NCBI GenBank assembly: GCA_002369495.1
Contig: DFFD01000051.1
Span: 1-15,104, forward strand
DNA length: 15,104 bases
Direction of reading: 5' to 3'
Source: Lachnospiraceae bacterium UBA3785
GTDB lineage: Bacteria; Bacillota; Clostridia; Lachnospirales; Lachnospiraceae
The position numbers were made by a program, and so were the translations under genes. Shown one piece after another: positions 1-6,650 of this stretch; positions within the stretch are counted from its first letter, which is position 1; each line of letters begins with the position of its first letter. The notes beneath the pieces are model-generated. The model had not been told where the DNA came from, did no database searches, and saw nothing but the letters and a program-made list of their open reading frames with translations.

Positions 1-692
1 CCTTCCTTCCAGGTCCAGAGGTTGATCTTGACGAAGTTCATGCAGGTCTGGAAATCCAGATATTTGAGAACGTAAGCAGCCGGGATCTCATCGAAATAGC
101 CGTAGCCGAAAGAGGTAAACGGACCGATCCAGATGTCCTGGACGAGCTCGACGCCGTTAATCCGGCAGAACTCGGAGAACGGGAGAGCCAGGTCCTTCAG
201 GTTCGGGTTCTCGCCGCTCACCGGCTCGCGGTCCGCGTTCTGCTGGGAGAAGCCCTCGTAGCGGCCCTGGGCGACGCCGCGGTGGCCGTTCACATCGTAG
301 CCCTTGTACTTGGTCTCGAGGAGCTCGCCGAACTTCTTCAGCTGCTTCTTCATTTTTAAGAGACGCGGGATCTTTAAAATATTCTTCTTCGGCTCAAACG
401 GCTCGATGACCTGGCCCTTCGCGTTCTTGTAATTGCGGTTCAGCTTCGGGCCGTCGTGCGTGATCCCGCAGAACTCCTCGACGTCGTGCACCGCGTAGTA
501 GGACGGAACGCCCATGATCGCGCCCATCTCATAGCGGCGGCCGTTGTAATGCGGCGACCAACACTTGCCGCCGACGCGGTCCAGGCGCTCGAGGATCGTG
601 TAATTCTCGTAGCCCTTCTTCTCGAGGTACATGCCGGCGGAAAGACCCGCGGGACCGCCTCCGATGATGCAGATGCGTGTGTTCTTGTCCAT
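1..692 (-). CDS. FAD-dependent oxidoreductase, N-terminal part (runs off left edge)
   Basis: Read on the minus strand, an open frame begins at ATG 692 and continues without a stop to the window edge, giving about 230 residues of an incomplete protein. Residues 7-16 form the dinucleotide-binding motif of an FAD/NAD(P) Rossmann fold (ICIIGGGPAG), followed by an acidic residue ending the second strand (TILERLDRVGGK) as in flavin amine oxidase or NAD_binding_8 proteins. The start is supported by GGAGGC just upstream (GGAGGCTGTTATG). The family oxidises amines or other small organic substrates using bound FAD; the substrate cannot be told from this half. The gene is divergent from the adenylating enzyme-ACP-Hyp operon and shares its AT-rich upstream region, so co-regulation is possible but unproven. 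I am sure of the flavoprotein fold, not of the reaction. Confidence 0.85.
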   Translation of the reverse strand, partial: MDKNTRICIIGGGPAGLSAGMYLEKKGYENYTILERLDRVGGKCWSPHYNGRRYEMGAIMGVPSYYAVHDVEEFCGITHDGPKLNRNYKNAKGQVIEPFEPKKNILKIPRLLKMKKQLKKFGELLETKYKGYDVNGHRGVAQGRYEGFSQQNADREPVSGENPNLKDLALPFSEFCRINGVELVQDIWIGPFTSFGYGYFDEIPAAYVLKYLDFQTCMNFVKINLWTWKE

Positions 693-754
693 AACAGCCT
701 CCATATATAATAATATTTAAAATAATTAATCAATTGGTTCTCACGCTTAATGAC

Positions 755-760
755 ATTATA
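755..760 (-). promoter_or_regulatory. Candidate -10 box for the FAD oxidoreductase gene
   Basis: The minus strand reads TATAAT here, about 63 bases upstream of the ATG at 692, within a very AT-rich stretch. I do not find a convincing -35 hexamer at 16-18 bases, so only the -10 element is claimed. Confidence 0.4.
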
Positions 761-821
761 CAATATATTTTCCAAAAATGCACCCCGCCTTTCATTTTTT
801 GTAGTCATTTTTTACAATTCA

Positions 822-830
822 TGCTATGAT
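822..830 (+). promoter_or_regulatory. Candidate extended -10 promoter of the adenylating enzyme-ACP-hyp operon
   Basis: The plus strand reads TGCTATGAT, an extended -10 element (TG-n plus TATGAT), about 32 bases before the ATG at 863. No good -35 hexamer is seen at the usual distance, which fits extended -10 promoters. The ribosome binding site GGGAGGAG follows at 850-857. Confidence 0.45.
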
Positions 831-862
831 AAAAGCGATTTCGCACCGTGGGAGGAGACAAC

Positions 863-2227
863 ATGCGATTCACACATTTCCGGGAAATGCTTGCTTACCA
901 TGCCGGACACTCGCCGGAGAGGCCGGCGCTCATCTTTGAAAAGGAAGGAAGGCCCGCATGCCTCACCTTCCCCGAACTGCTGCGCGCCGCGGACGCGGAG
1001 ACACAGCGGCGGCGGAAGGACGGCGGCAGCTGCCTTGCGCTCGTGCCGGACGGAACGGCGGAGACGGTCATCGCCTTCTTCGGGGCGGTCGGCGCCGGCC
1101 TCGCCGTCGTGCTGCTCGACCCGAACGCTCCCGACGAGGAACTTCTTGACGCGGTCCGTCTTGCGCGCGCGGACCGGCTCTTCACAGCCGACCCGGATCT
1201 TGCCGGGGTGCTTTCCGGCGCGCTTTCCGGCGGCACCTCCTTAAAACCAGGCGAGATCTGCTTCTTCACCTCCGGGACGACCGACAGGGCGAAGGCGGTC
1301 GTGCTGACCGAGACGTCCCTCCTTGCAAGCGCCTGGAACGGCGGCAGCTGCCTGCCGCTCTCCCCTTCCGACGTTCTCCTGCTCGTCCTGCCCTTAAACC
1401 ACGTCTTCGGCATGGTCTGCGGCTTCCTCTGGGGCTTTGCTTCCGGGGCCGCCGTCGCGCTCGGACGGGGGATCAGGCATATGGCGGACGATTTTGCATT
1501 TTTCAGGCCGACCGCGGTCTCCGTCGTGCCTGCTCTGCTCCAGTTTCTTCTCGCGCACAGCGCCCTGAACGGAGAGCTTGCGCTCATGCTCATCGGCGCG
1601 GGCGGCTGTCCCGCGGAAACCATCGCTGCGGCGAAAAAGACCGTGTCCCGCGTGAGCTTCGGCTACGGCCTCACCGAGACCGGTTCCGGCGTCGCCCTCT
1701 CGCTGGGGGACGATCCGTACGCGATGACGGTCTGCCCGGACGACACGGTCACGATCGCGCCGGACGGGGAGATCCTGGTCCGCGCGCCTCTCACGATGAT
1801 GCGGGGCTACCTGGACGATCCGAAAGCCACCGAAGCGGTCCTTCGGGACGGCGTCCTCTCTACCGGCGACCTCGGCCTGCTCGATGAGGCCGGCCGCCTC
1901 CGCGTGACCGGCCGCAAGAAGGAGATCCTGGTCCTTCAGGACGGCACCAAGATTTTCCTGCCCGAGTACGAGGCAGGCCTCGCGGAAGTCCTGCCTGGCC
2001 GGGACTTTGCGGCGGTGCTCTTTAGAGGCCGCCCGGCGCTTTTCATTTTCGGAGATCCGTCGGAAAAAAATGAAATTCTCCGGAAAATCGCCCCCGCGAT
2101 GAAAAAACTCCCCCGCGGACAGCAGATTTATGATATTCTGTTTGCGGACGCCCCGCTGCCGCGGACCGCGTCCGGAAAACTGAAAAGAAATATATTGGCG
2201 GAAACCGCCGGAAAGAGTACATTATGA
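863..2227 (+). CDS. AMP-dependent acyl/aminoacyl-adenylating enzyme (ANL superfamily), stand-alone
   Basis: A 454-residue enzyme expected to activate a carboxylic acid with ATP to the acyl-adenylate and load it on a thiol. Visible core motifs are a phosphate-binding loop at 136-147 (TSGTTDRAK, a variant of TSGTTGxPK), the A5 motif at 266-273 (FGYGLTET), STGDLG at 333-338 with the conserved Asp, the hinge region near 346-355 (RVTGRKKEIL), and the C-terminal catalytic Lys439 in RTASGKLKRN. It is shorter than typical 500-550 residue ligases, so the domains are compact. The start is ATG 863 because GGGAGGAG lies directly upstream; a GTG at 848 lies before that site and is unlikely. The stop overlaps the next start (ATGA), a carrier protein, which suggests that ACP is the acyl acceptor rather than CoA. 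The substrate is unknown. Confidence 0.88.
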   Translation: MRFTHFREMLAYHAGHSPERPALIFEKEGRPACLTFPELLRAADAETQRRRKDGGSCLALVPDGTAETVIAFFGAVGAGLAVVLLDPNAPDEELLDAVRLARADRLFTADPDLAGVLSGALSGGTSLKPGEICFFTSGTTDRAKAVVLTETSLLASAWNGGSCLPLSPSDVLLLVLPLNHVFGMVCGFLWGFASGAAVALGRGIRHMADDFAFFRPTAVSVVPALLQFLLAHSALNGELALMLIGAGGCPAETIAAAKKTVSRVSFGYGLTETGSGVALSLGDDPYAMTVCPDDTVTIAPDGEILVRAPLTMMRGYLDDPKATEAVLRDGVLSTGDLGLLDEAGRLRVTGRKKEILVLQDGTKIFLPEYEAGLAEVLPGRDFAAVLFRGRPALFIFGDPSEKNEILRKIAPAMKKLPRGQQIYDILFADAPLPRTASGKLKRNILAETAGKSTL

Positions 2228-2466
2228 CAAGACAGGAAATACTCGAAAAAACCGTCCGAATCGTCTGCGACTGCCTGCCTGAGCTCGCGGACAACCCCCT
2301 CACCGAGGAGACCGTGATCAACACGGACGCCGGCGTCGACTCGATGGGCTTCACGCTCATCATCTGCCGTATCGAGGCGGCCTTCGACATCAAGATTCCG
2401 GACCGCCAGTGGCGGAAGCTCCAGACGCTCGGCGATGTCGTCACCGCGATTGAAAAAAGGCTTTGA
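2224..2466 (+). CDS. Acyl carrier protein (phosphopantetheine-binding), stand-alone
   Basis: An 80-residue acidic, helical protein of usual ACP size. The motif GVDSMGF puts the phosphopantetheine attachment Ser at residue 40, followed by the helix that normally contacts partner enzymes. It would carry an acyl or aminoacyl group as a thioester. Its ATG overlaps the stop of the adenylating enzyme by four bases (ATGA), so the two are translationally coupled and probably form a loading pair. The housekeeping fatty-acid ACP usually sits in a fab cluster and carries DSLD or DSLE; this DSMG form in a non-fab operon suggests a dedicated carrier. What is loaded, and what uses it, is not visible here. 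Confidence 0.88.
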   Translation: MTRQEILEKTVRIVCDCLPELADNPLTEETVINTDAGVDSMGFTLIICRIEAAFDIKIPDRQWRKLQTLGDVVTAIEKRL

Positions 2467-2477
2467 AAGGAAAAGAC

Positions 2478-3149
2478 ATGAATATTGATATTTTCGAGAC
2501 AAAAGAGCGCATTCTGGCCGACAACGATGCGGCCGCCGCGCTCACCAGGGAAAAGCTTGCCGGCAGCGGCACGCTGTTCGTAAACCTCATGGGCTCCCCG
2601 GGCGCCGGCAAGACCTCGGTGCTCATAAACCTCATCGGGCTTCTTAAAGACAAATGCTCCATCGGCGTCATCGAGGCCGACGTGGACTCCGACGTGGACG
2701 CGAAGACCATCGCGGAGCTGGGCGTCCGCGCGATCCAGATCCACACCGCAGGCCTCTGCCACATGGACGCGGACATGACGAACCGTGCCCTTGACCGGTT
2801 CGGCACGGAGGGGCTCGATCTCATTTTCCTCGAGAACATCGGAAATCTGGTCTGCCCGGCGGAATTTGATGTCGGCGCGGACCTTAAGATGATGATCCTC
2901 TCCGTCCCGGAAGGCGACGACAAGCCGCTCAAGTACCCGCTCATGTTCACCGTGAGCGATATCATGATCGTGAACAAGATCGACACCGCGCCGGTCTTCG
3001 ACTTCGACCTCGACGCGGCCGCGGCTCGCGCCAGGGCGCTGAATCCGGCCATCAAAGTCTTCCCGGTCTCGGCGAAAAACGGCGAAGGTTTTGAACCGGT
3101 CGCCGAAGAGCTTCTGGCCCTGCTCAGAAAGAAAGGAGTCCTGTCATGA
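2478..3149 (+). CDS. hypB: HypB-family nickel-insertion GTPase, first copy
   Basis: A 223-residue SIMIBI-class GTPase of the HypB family, which uses GTP hydrolysis to drive nickel delivery to metalloenzymes with HypA. Visible are the P-loop at 39-46 (GSPGAGKT), the switch segment VIEADVDSDVD, the metal-site pair Cys94-His95 (GLCHMDADM), LENIGNLVCPAE with Cys126, and the guanine-specificity motif NKID at 166-169. The N-terminal CxxCGC site of E. coli HypB and the His-rich stretch of some homologues are absent. ATG 2478 is preferred over an in-frame TTG at 2463 because AAAGGA at 2466-2471 fits the ATG. It follows the ACP gene by 11 bases and overlaps the second hypB by four (ATGA). Confidence 0.93.
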   Translation: MNIDIFETKERILADNDAAAALTREKLAGSGTLFVNLMGSPGAGKTSVLINLIGLLKDKCSIGVIEADVDSDVDAKTIAELGVRAIQIHTAGLCHMDADMTNRALDRFGTEGLDLIFLENIGNLVCPAEFDVGADLKMMILSVPEGDDKPLKYPLMFTVSDIMIVNKIDTAPVFDFDLDAAAARARALNPAIKVFPVSAKNGEGFEPVAEELLALLRKKGVLS

Positions 3150-3829
3150 AGATCATACAGGTAGGCGCCTCCATCACCGCCTCGAACGACCGCGACGCGG
3201 ACCTCATCCGCGCGAAAATGAAAAAAGAGAAGACTCTCCTCGTGAACCTCATGAGCGCGCCGGGTTCGGGCAAAACGACCTTTCTCTCCCGCCTCATAAA
3301 GGACATGCCGGACCTTAAGATCGGCGTCATGGAGGCCGACATCGAGTCTGCCGTCGACGCGGAGCGGATCGAAGCACTGGGCGCGAAGGCGATCCAGGTC
3401 CACACGAGCGGCATGTGCCACATGGACGCCGGCATGACCGGGACGGCCCTTAAGGCGATCGCCGACGGGGAGCATCTCGATCTCATTTTCCTGGAAAATG
3501 TAGGGAACCTCATCTGCCCCGCCGAATACGACACCGGGGCCGGCCTCAATATCATGATCCTCTCCGTCCCGGAGGGCGACGACAAGCCCCTCAAGTACCC
3601 GCTCATGTTCTTAAAGAGCGACGCGCTCATCGTCTCGAAGATTGACGCGCTGCCCTATTTCACCTTCGACCTTGACGCCTGCCGGCGCCGTGCGGACGAC
3701 CTGAACCCCGGGATGCCGGTCTTCCCGGTCTCCGCGAAGAAGGGGGACGGCATGGCCGCCTTCGAGGACTGGCTGAGAAGCAAGCTCGCGGCCTGGACCG
3801 CTGACGAAGGAGAGGCTGACCATGCATGA
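3146..3829 (+). CDS. hypB: HypB-family nickel-insertion GTPase, second tandem copy
   Basis: A 227-residue paralogue of the preceding gene. It keeps the P-loop at 37-44 (SAPGSGKT), the metal-site pair Cys91-His92 (GMCHMDAGM) and LENVGNLICPAE with Cys124. The base-recognition motif reads SKID at 164-167 in place of NKID or TKxD. The N-terminus differs clearly from copy 1 and also lacks His-rich or CxxCGC sites. A stretch of 57 bases (3554-3610) matches copy 1 (2892-2948) at all but two positions. It is preceded by AAAGGAG at 3132-3138 and overlaps hypA by eight bases. HypB works as a dimer, so a heterodimer or division of labour between the copies is possible. That is inference. Confidence 0.92.
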   Translation: MKIIQVGASITASNDRDADLIRAKMKKEKTLLVNLMSAPGSGKTTFLSRLIKDMPDLKIGVMEADIESAVDAERIEALGAKAIQVHTSGMCHMDAGMTGTALKAIADGEHLDLIFLENVGNLICPAEYDTGAGLNIMILSVPEGDDKPLKYPLMFLKSDALIVSKIDALPYFTFDLDACRRRADDLNPGMPVFPVSAKKGDGMAAFEDWLRSKLAAWTADEGEADHA

Positions 3830-4166
3830 GATGGGCATCGTCCTGCACATGGTGGACACCCTCGAGGAGACCGCGAAGGACAACGACCTTACGAGGATCG
3901 GCAAGGTGACCCTGTCGGTCGGTGAGGTATCCGGGATCATGACCGACCTCTTCACCGACTGCTTCGACTATTTCAAGGTGCGGCATCCGGTCCTCAGGGA
4001 CGCCTCCCTCGTCCTCGAGACGATCCCGGCCGTGACCTGGTGCGACAGCTGCAAAAAGACCTACGAGACCGTGCGTTTCGGCCGAACCTGCCCTTACTGC
4101 GGCTCCGGCGAGACCTGGCTCCTCCGGGGAAATGAATGCGTGATAAAAGAAATCGAGGCGGAGTGA
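3822..4166 (+). CDS. hypA: HypA-family nickel metallochaperone
   Basis: A 114-residue protein of standard HypA length. It begins MHEMGIV, which supplies the N-terminal His2 nickel ligand with the adjacent Glu3. It has a structural zinc site of two CxxC pairs at 74/77 (CDSC) and 90/93 (CPYC). HypA binds nickel and HypB and hands the metal to a target apo-enzyme, classically [NiFe]-hydrogenase and in some bacteria urease. Neither target, nor hypC, hypD, hypE or hypF, is in this window. GAAGGAG lies upstream and the start overlaps the hypB stop, so the pair is co-translated. The gene's last codons form the left arm of the terminator hairpin. Confidence 0.94.
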   Translation: MHEMGIVLHMVDTLEETAKDNDLTRIGKVTLSVGEVSGIMTDLFTDCFDYFKVRHPVLRDASLVLETIPAVTWCDSCKKTYETVRFGRTCPYCGSGETWLLRGNECVIKEIEAE

Positions 4167-4177
4167 TCCGCCTCGAT
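4152..4177. terminator. Bidirectional terminator between hypA and the HprK-like gene
   Basis: A perfect 11-bp inverted repeat, ATCGAGGCGGA with TCCGCCTCGAT, is separated by the four-base loop GTGA, which contains the hypA stop codon. On the plus strand it is followed by CTTATTATGCTCTT. On the minus strand it is followed by TTTCTTTT, a good T tract. It sits between two converging transcription units and would stop both. Confidence 0.85.
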
Positions 4178-4189
4178 CTTATTATGCTC

Positions 4190-4924
4190 TTATATTTTCT
4201 GTCCGCTCATCGCGGAAAAGGAGACGAGCGCAGCCTCCGGCTCCATATTGCAGCGCAGTTCATAGAGCGGAAGCTCCCTCGAAAACCGGTCAAGGAGCCT
4301 GAGCGTGGCCGCCAGATGGCCCGCTCCTTCCGGCCGGTAGCACTGCCGGAGCAGGACCGGCCAGTCATTTTCCGCGGGCAGCCGGCGGATTTCATTTTCC
4401 GGAGCCTGCAGAATGCGGCAGACCGCCGCAAGAGGAACCATCGTGTTCGTCCCCTCATGATGCTTGCCGTTCCAGGGGGTTCCGCAGGCGAAGATCCCGT
4501 CCTTCGTGAAGCGGATCAGCGGCTTGTCGTCGTTGACCATGAGGACCTCGTGCCCGTACTTCGGAAGGACTTCCCGCCAGAGCCGCGTGTGCGTGGATTT
4601 GCCGGTCCCGCTCGGCGCCGTAAAAAGGTAGGCCGCCCCGTCAACCGCGGCGACGGATCCGTGAAACAGGATCACGTCCCTCTCCGTCATCGCCTCGGCG
4701 ATCTGCCGGTAGACCGCCAGCGTCTCAAGACAGGCGTCGCTCCAGGTTCTTGTGTCCCCGGCTTCCGCCGAGCGCCGGCGCTCATCCCTGATCAGCTCCG
4801 CGGTCGAGACGATGCGGAAAGCCGGCTCCTCGTCCGTGAGGTAGTCCCGGCAGTACTCTCTCGTCGATTCGTAAACGGCCTCGATCTCAAACGGGATCCC
4901 GGCCATCTTCACCGTAAACGCCAT
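4190..4924 (-). CDS. HPr kinase/phosphorylase-like protein (HprK-like serine kinase fold)
   Basis: A 244-residue protein resembling the C-terminal kinase domain of HPr kinase but lacking the HprK N-terminal domain. Visible are the conserved active-site His near residue 87 (ILFHGSVAAVDG), a P-loop near 102-110 (APSGTGKST) and a tandem Asp near 131-132 (VNDDKP), the pattern expected of the HprK ATP and acceptor site. True HprK phosphorylates HPr for carbon catabolite control. Short HprK-like proteins instead occur with PqqD-type proteins, and some in lasso peptide clusters (the paeninodin type) phosphorylate the precursor peptide. Here it lies directly after a PqqD-family gene. Start choice is uncertain by one codon: ATG 4924 is preceded immediately by GTG 4927, and no clear Shine-Dalgarno is seen, so coupling to pqqD is likely. 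The real substrate is unknown. Confidence 0.82.
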   Translation of the reverse strand: MAFTVKMAGIPFEIEAVYESTREYCRDYLTDEEPAFRIVSTAELIRDERRRSAEAGDTRTWSDACLETLAVYRQIAEAMTERDVILFHGSVAAVDGAAYLFTAPSGTGKSTHTRLWREVLPKYGHEVLMVNDDKPLIRFTKDGIFACGTPWNGKHHEGTNTMVPLAAVCRILQAPENEIRRLPAENDWPVLLRQCYRPEGAGHLAATLRLLDRFSRELPLYELRCNMEPEAALVSFSAMSGQKI

Positions 4925-4927
4925 CAC

Positions 4928-5194
4928 TCACAGCACAAGGAGGTCCGCTTCGGACAGCTTTGCGATGAAATCCTTGACGTCCTTGCGGATCCTCTTCTCC
5001 TCCGCGTCATATTTTTCAAGCATCTTCGCGACGATCTCGTCCTCGGTCACGTCATTTTTCAGCTGGTCAAACACGAATGCGCTCGTTTTGTTCATCTTCA
5101 CGATCCCGTTGAATTTTGAGGCATCCGCCCCCACGGCGACCGCGATAAAGCTGTCCGATACTTCCTGCACAACAAATTCATATCGAAGCTTCAT
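4928..5194 (-). CDS. PqqD-family protein (RRE-like peptide-binding fold)
   Basis: An 88-residue protein with the layout of PqqD: N-terminal beta strands, then a hydrophobic 'IVKMNKTSAFVFDQL' stretch comparable to the LNETGAFIW segment of the family, then charged helices. PqqD-like domains act as RiPP recognition elements that hold a leader peptide for a modifying enzyme. The start is ATG 5194 with AAAAGGAG upstream. It is the first gene of a two-gene unit with the HprK-like kinase; its stop sits three bases before the kinase ATG. No precursor peptide, radical SAM enzyme or lasso protease/cyclase gene is present in the window. It might present a peptide to the kinase or serve a regulatory role. 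Confidence 0.8.
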   Translation of the reverse strand: MKLRYEFVVQEVSDSFIAVAVGADASKFNGIVKMNKTSAFVFDQLKNDVTEDEIVAKMLEKYDAEEKRIRKDVKDFIAKLSEADLLVL

Positions 5195-5229
5195 GATTCC
5201 GCTCTCCTTTTCTTATTGATCTGTTCTGC

Positions 5230-5258
5230 ATTATACGCTTCCGCCCGGATTCTGTAAA
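5230..5258 (-). promoter_or_regulatory. Sigma-A-like promoter of the pqqD/hprK-like pair
   Basis: On the minus strand TTTACA (5258-5253) and TATAAT (5235-5230) are separated by exactly 17 bases. The -10 lies about 36 bases upstream of the pqqD ATG. It falls between the MATE stop and pqqD, so the pair can be expressed independently of the upstream transporter genes. Confidence 0.75.
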
Positions 5259-5270
5259 TGAAAACCGCGC

Positions 5271-6650
5271 TCAGTTCGAAAACTCCTTCGTGAGATTGCG
5301 CACCCACTTGTATTTCCGGAAGCGGATCATGACCCAGGGGATCTTCCCGACTTCGTCGAGGCAGGTGCAGGCGTAGACCAGAAGGACCGGCCAGTGAAAC
5401 ACAAACGCACCGAGAAGCGCCAGCGGGATCGCGATCCCCCACATGCAGACTGCGAGCGAATACATGTCAAACAGCGTATCCCCGCCGCCGTCCAGCACGC
5501 CGTTGATCGTCACGGTGTTGACGCAGCGTCCGATCATGTAGACTGACATGATCACCATCATGCCCGTGAGGTACCCGCGGGCGGCGTCCGACAGGATCAC
5601 CGCGCGGGTGAGCAGCGGCGTCACCGCCAGGACCAGCGCTGTGGAGGCGAATCCGATCAGATAGGACAGGTTCTTCAGCTTTATCCCGTAGGCCTTGCCG
5701 CGCGCAAGATTGCCCGCTCCCAGCTCGTTGCCCACCATGATCCCGGCAGCCGCGCCGACGCCGTTGCAGGCGCAGCAGACGAGGTCGCGCACCACCGCGG
5801 CGACCGAGTTGGCCGCTGCCGCGTCCACGCCCAGGTGCCCCATGATTGCGGTGTAGGAGGTGAAGCCGACGCCCCAGAAGAGCGAACCGCCCATGAGCGG
5901 CAGGCACTGGCGCACAAAATCCGCCGTGAGCTCGCCGCCCACGCTGAAGAAACGCCGGAGGGGCGGACGCACATAGCTCTTCCCCGCGGAGAGCCCCAGG
6001 CAGAGCCCGAGCTCGATCACGCGCGCGATCAGGGTCGCGAGCGCCGCGCCGCGTGCCTCCATCCTCGGAGCTCCGAAGAGCCCGAAAATGAAAACCGCAT
6101 TGAACGCGATATTGAGAACCACCGCGCTCGTGGAGATCCACGCGCTCGCCGAAACATGCTCCGTCACCTTCATGACGGCCAGGTAACACTGGGAGATCCC
6201 GGTGATGAGGTAGGACCATCCGGCGATTCGGAGATATGCGCTCCCGATCGCGATCAGCCCGGCATCGCCCGCAAATATTTTCATGAGAAGCTCCGGGATG
6301 AGCTCGCACGCCCCGAAGAAGATGAGCGAGACGATCCCGCAGAAGCCCAGCATCAGGTTGAACAGGTTCTCGAGTGTTTTCCGGTCGCCCTTGCCCCAGT
6401 ACTGCGCGCCGAGGATCGAGCCGGCCATCGTGATGGCCCCGAGGAACATATTCTGGACGAACTGGATCTGGGTTGCCAGGGAGACTGCCGTCATCTCCGC
6501 CTGGGCGACGCGCCCGAGCATCAGCGCGTCGCCGGCCGCCACCAGCGCCAGCATGAGGCTCTGGAACATGATCGGCAGGGACAGGCGCCAGAGCTTCCCG
6601 TAGAACAGGCTATTGTCGATATTTTCCGGATTCTTACTGTTTAATGTCAA
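5271..6650 (-). CDS. MATE family multidrug/toxin efflux transporter
   Basis: About 459 residues with twelve hydrophobic segments and the duplicated six-helix layout of MATE (NorM/DinF-like) antiporters, which use a sodium or proton gradient to export cationic or other organic compounds. Typical features are the N-terminal LWRLSLPIMFQSLM, the repeated LxxxGxDALMLGRVAQAEM segment, and the second-half counterpart starting near LPLMGGSLFWG. The frame stays open to a TTG at 6689, but no ATG lies near the start. TTG 6650, with GGGAGA at 6655-6660, gives normal MATE length and is my choice; TTG 6653 is an alternative. The start lies inside the 3' end of the Gfo/Idh/MocA gene (overlap 6634-6650), so the two are co-transcribed. 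Confidence 0.87.
   Translation of the reverse strand: MTLNSKNPENIDNSLFYGKLWRLSLPIMFQSLMLALVAAGDALMLGRVAQAEMTAVSLATQIQFVQNMFLGAITMAGSILGAQYWGKGDRKTLENLFNLMLGFCGIVSLIFFGACELIPELLMKIFAGDAGLIAIGSAYLRIAGWSYLITGISQCYLAVMKVTEHVSASAWISTSAVVLNIAFNAVFIFGLFGAPRMEARGAALATLIARVIELGLCLGLSAGKSYVRPPLRRFFSVGGELTADFVRQCLPLMGGSLFWGVGFTSYTAIMGHLGVDAAAANSVAAVVRDLVCCACNGVGAAAGIMVGNELGAGNLARGKAYGIKLKNLSYLIGFASTALVLAVTPLLTRAVILSDAARGYLTGMMVIMSVYMIGRCVNTVTINGVLDGGGDTLFDMYSLAVCMWGIAIPLALLGAFVFHWPVLLVYACTCLDEVGKIPWVMIRFRKYKWVRNLTKEFSN

Noticed and set aside
440..808. 122-codon minus-strand frame over the left-edge gene
   Set aside because: It overlaps the FAD oxidoreductase in another frame, begins in the AT-rich promoter region and has a low-complexity Ser/Arg/Thr-rich translation.
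848..862. GTG 848 as start of the adenylating enzyme
   Set aside because: The added residues are encoded by the ribosome binding site GGGAGGAG itself; ATG 863 is correctly spaced from it.
4136..5119. 327-codon plus-strand frame after hypA
   Set aside because: It runs through the terminator and antisense to the HprK-like and PqqD genes, and its Arg-rich translation shows no family features.
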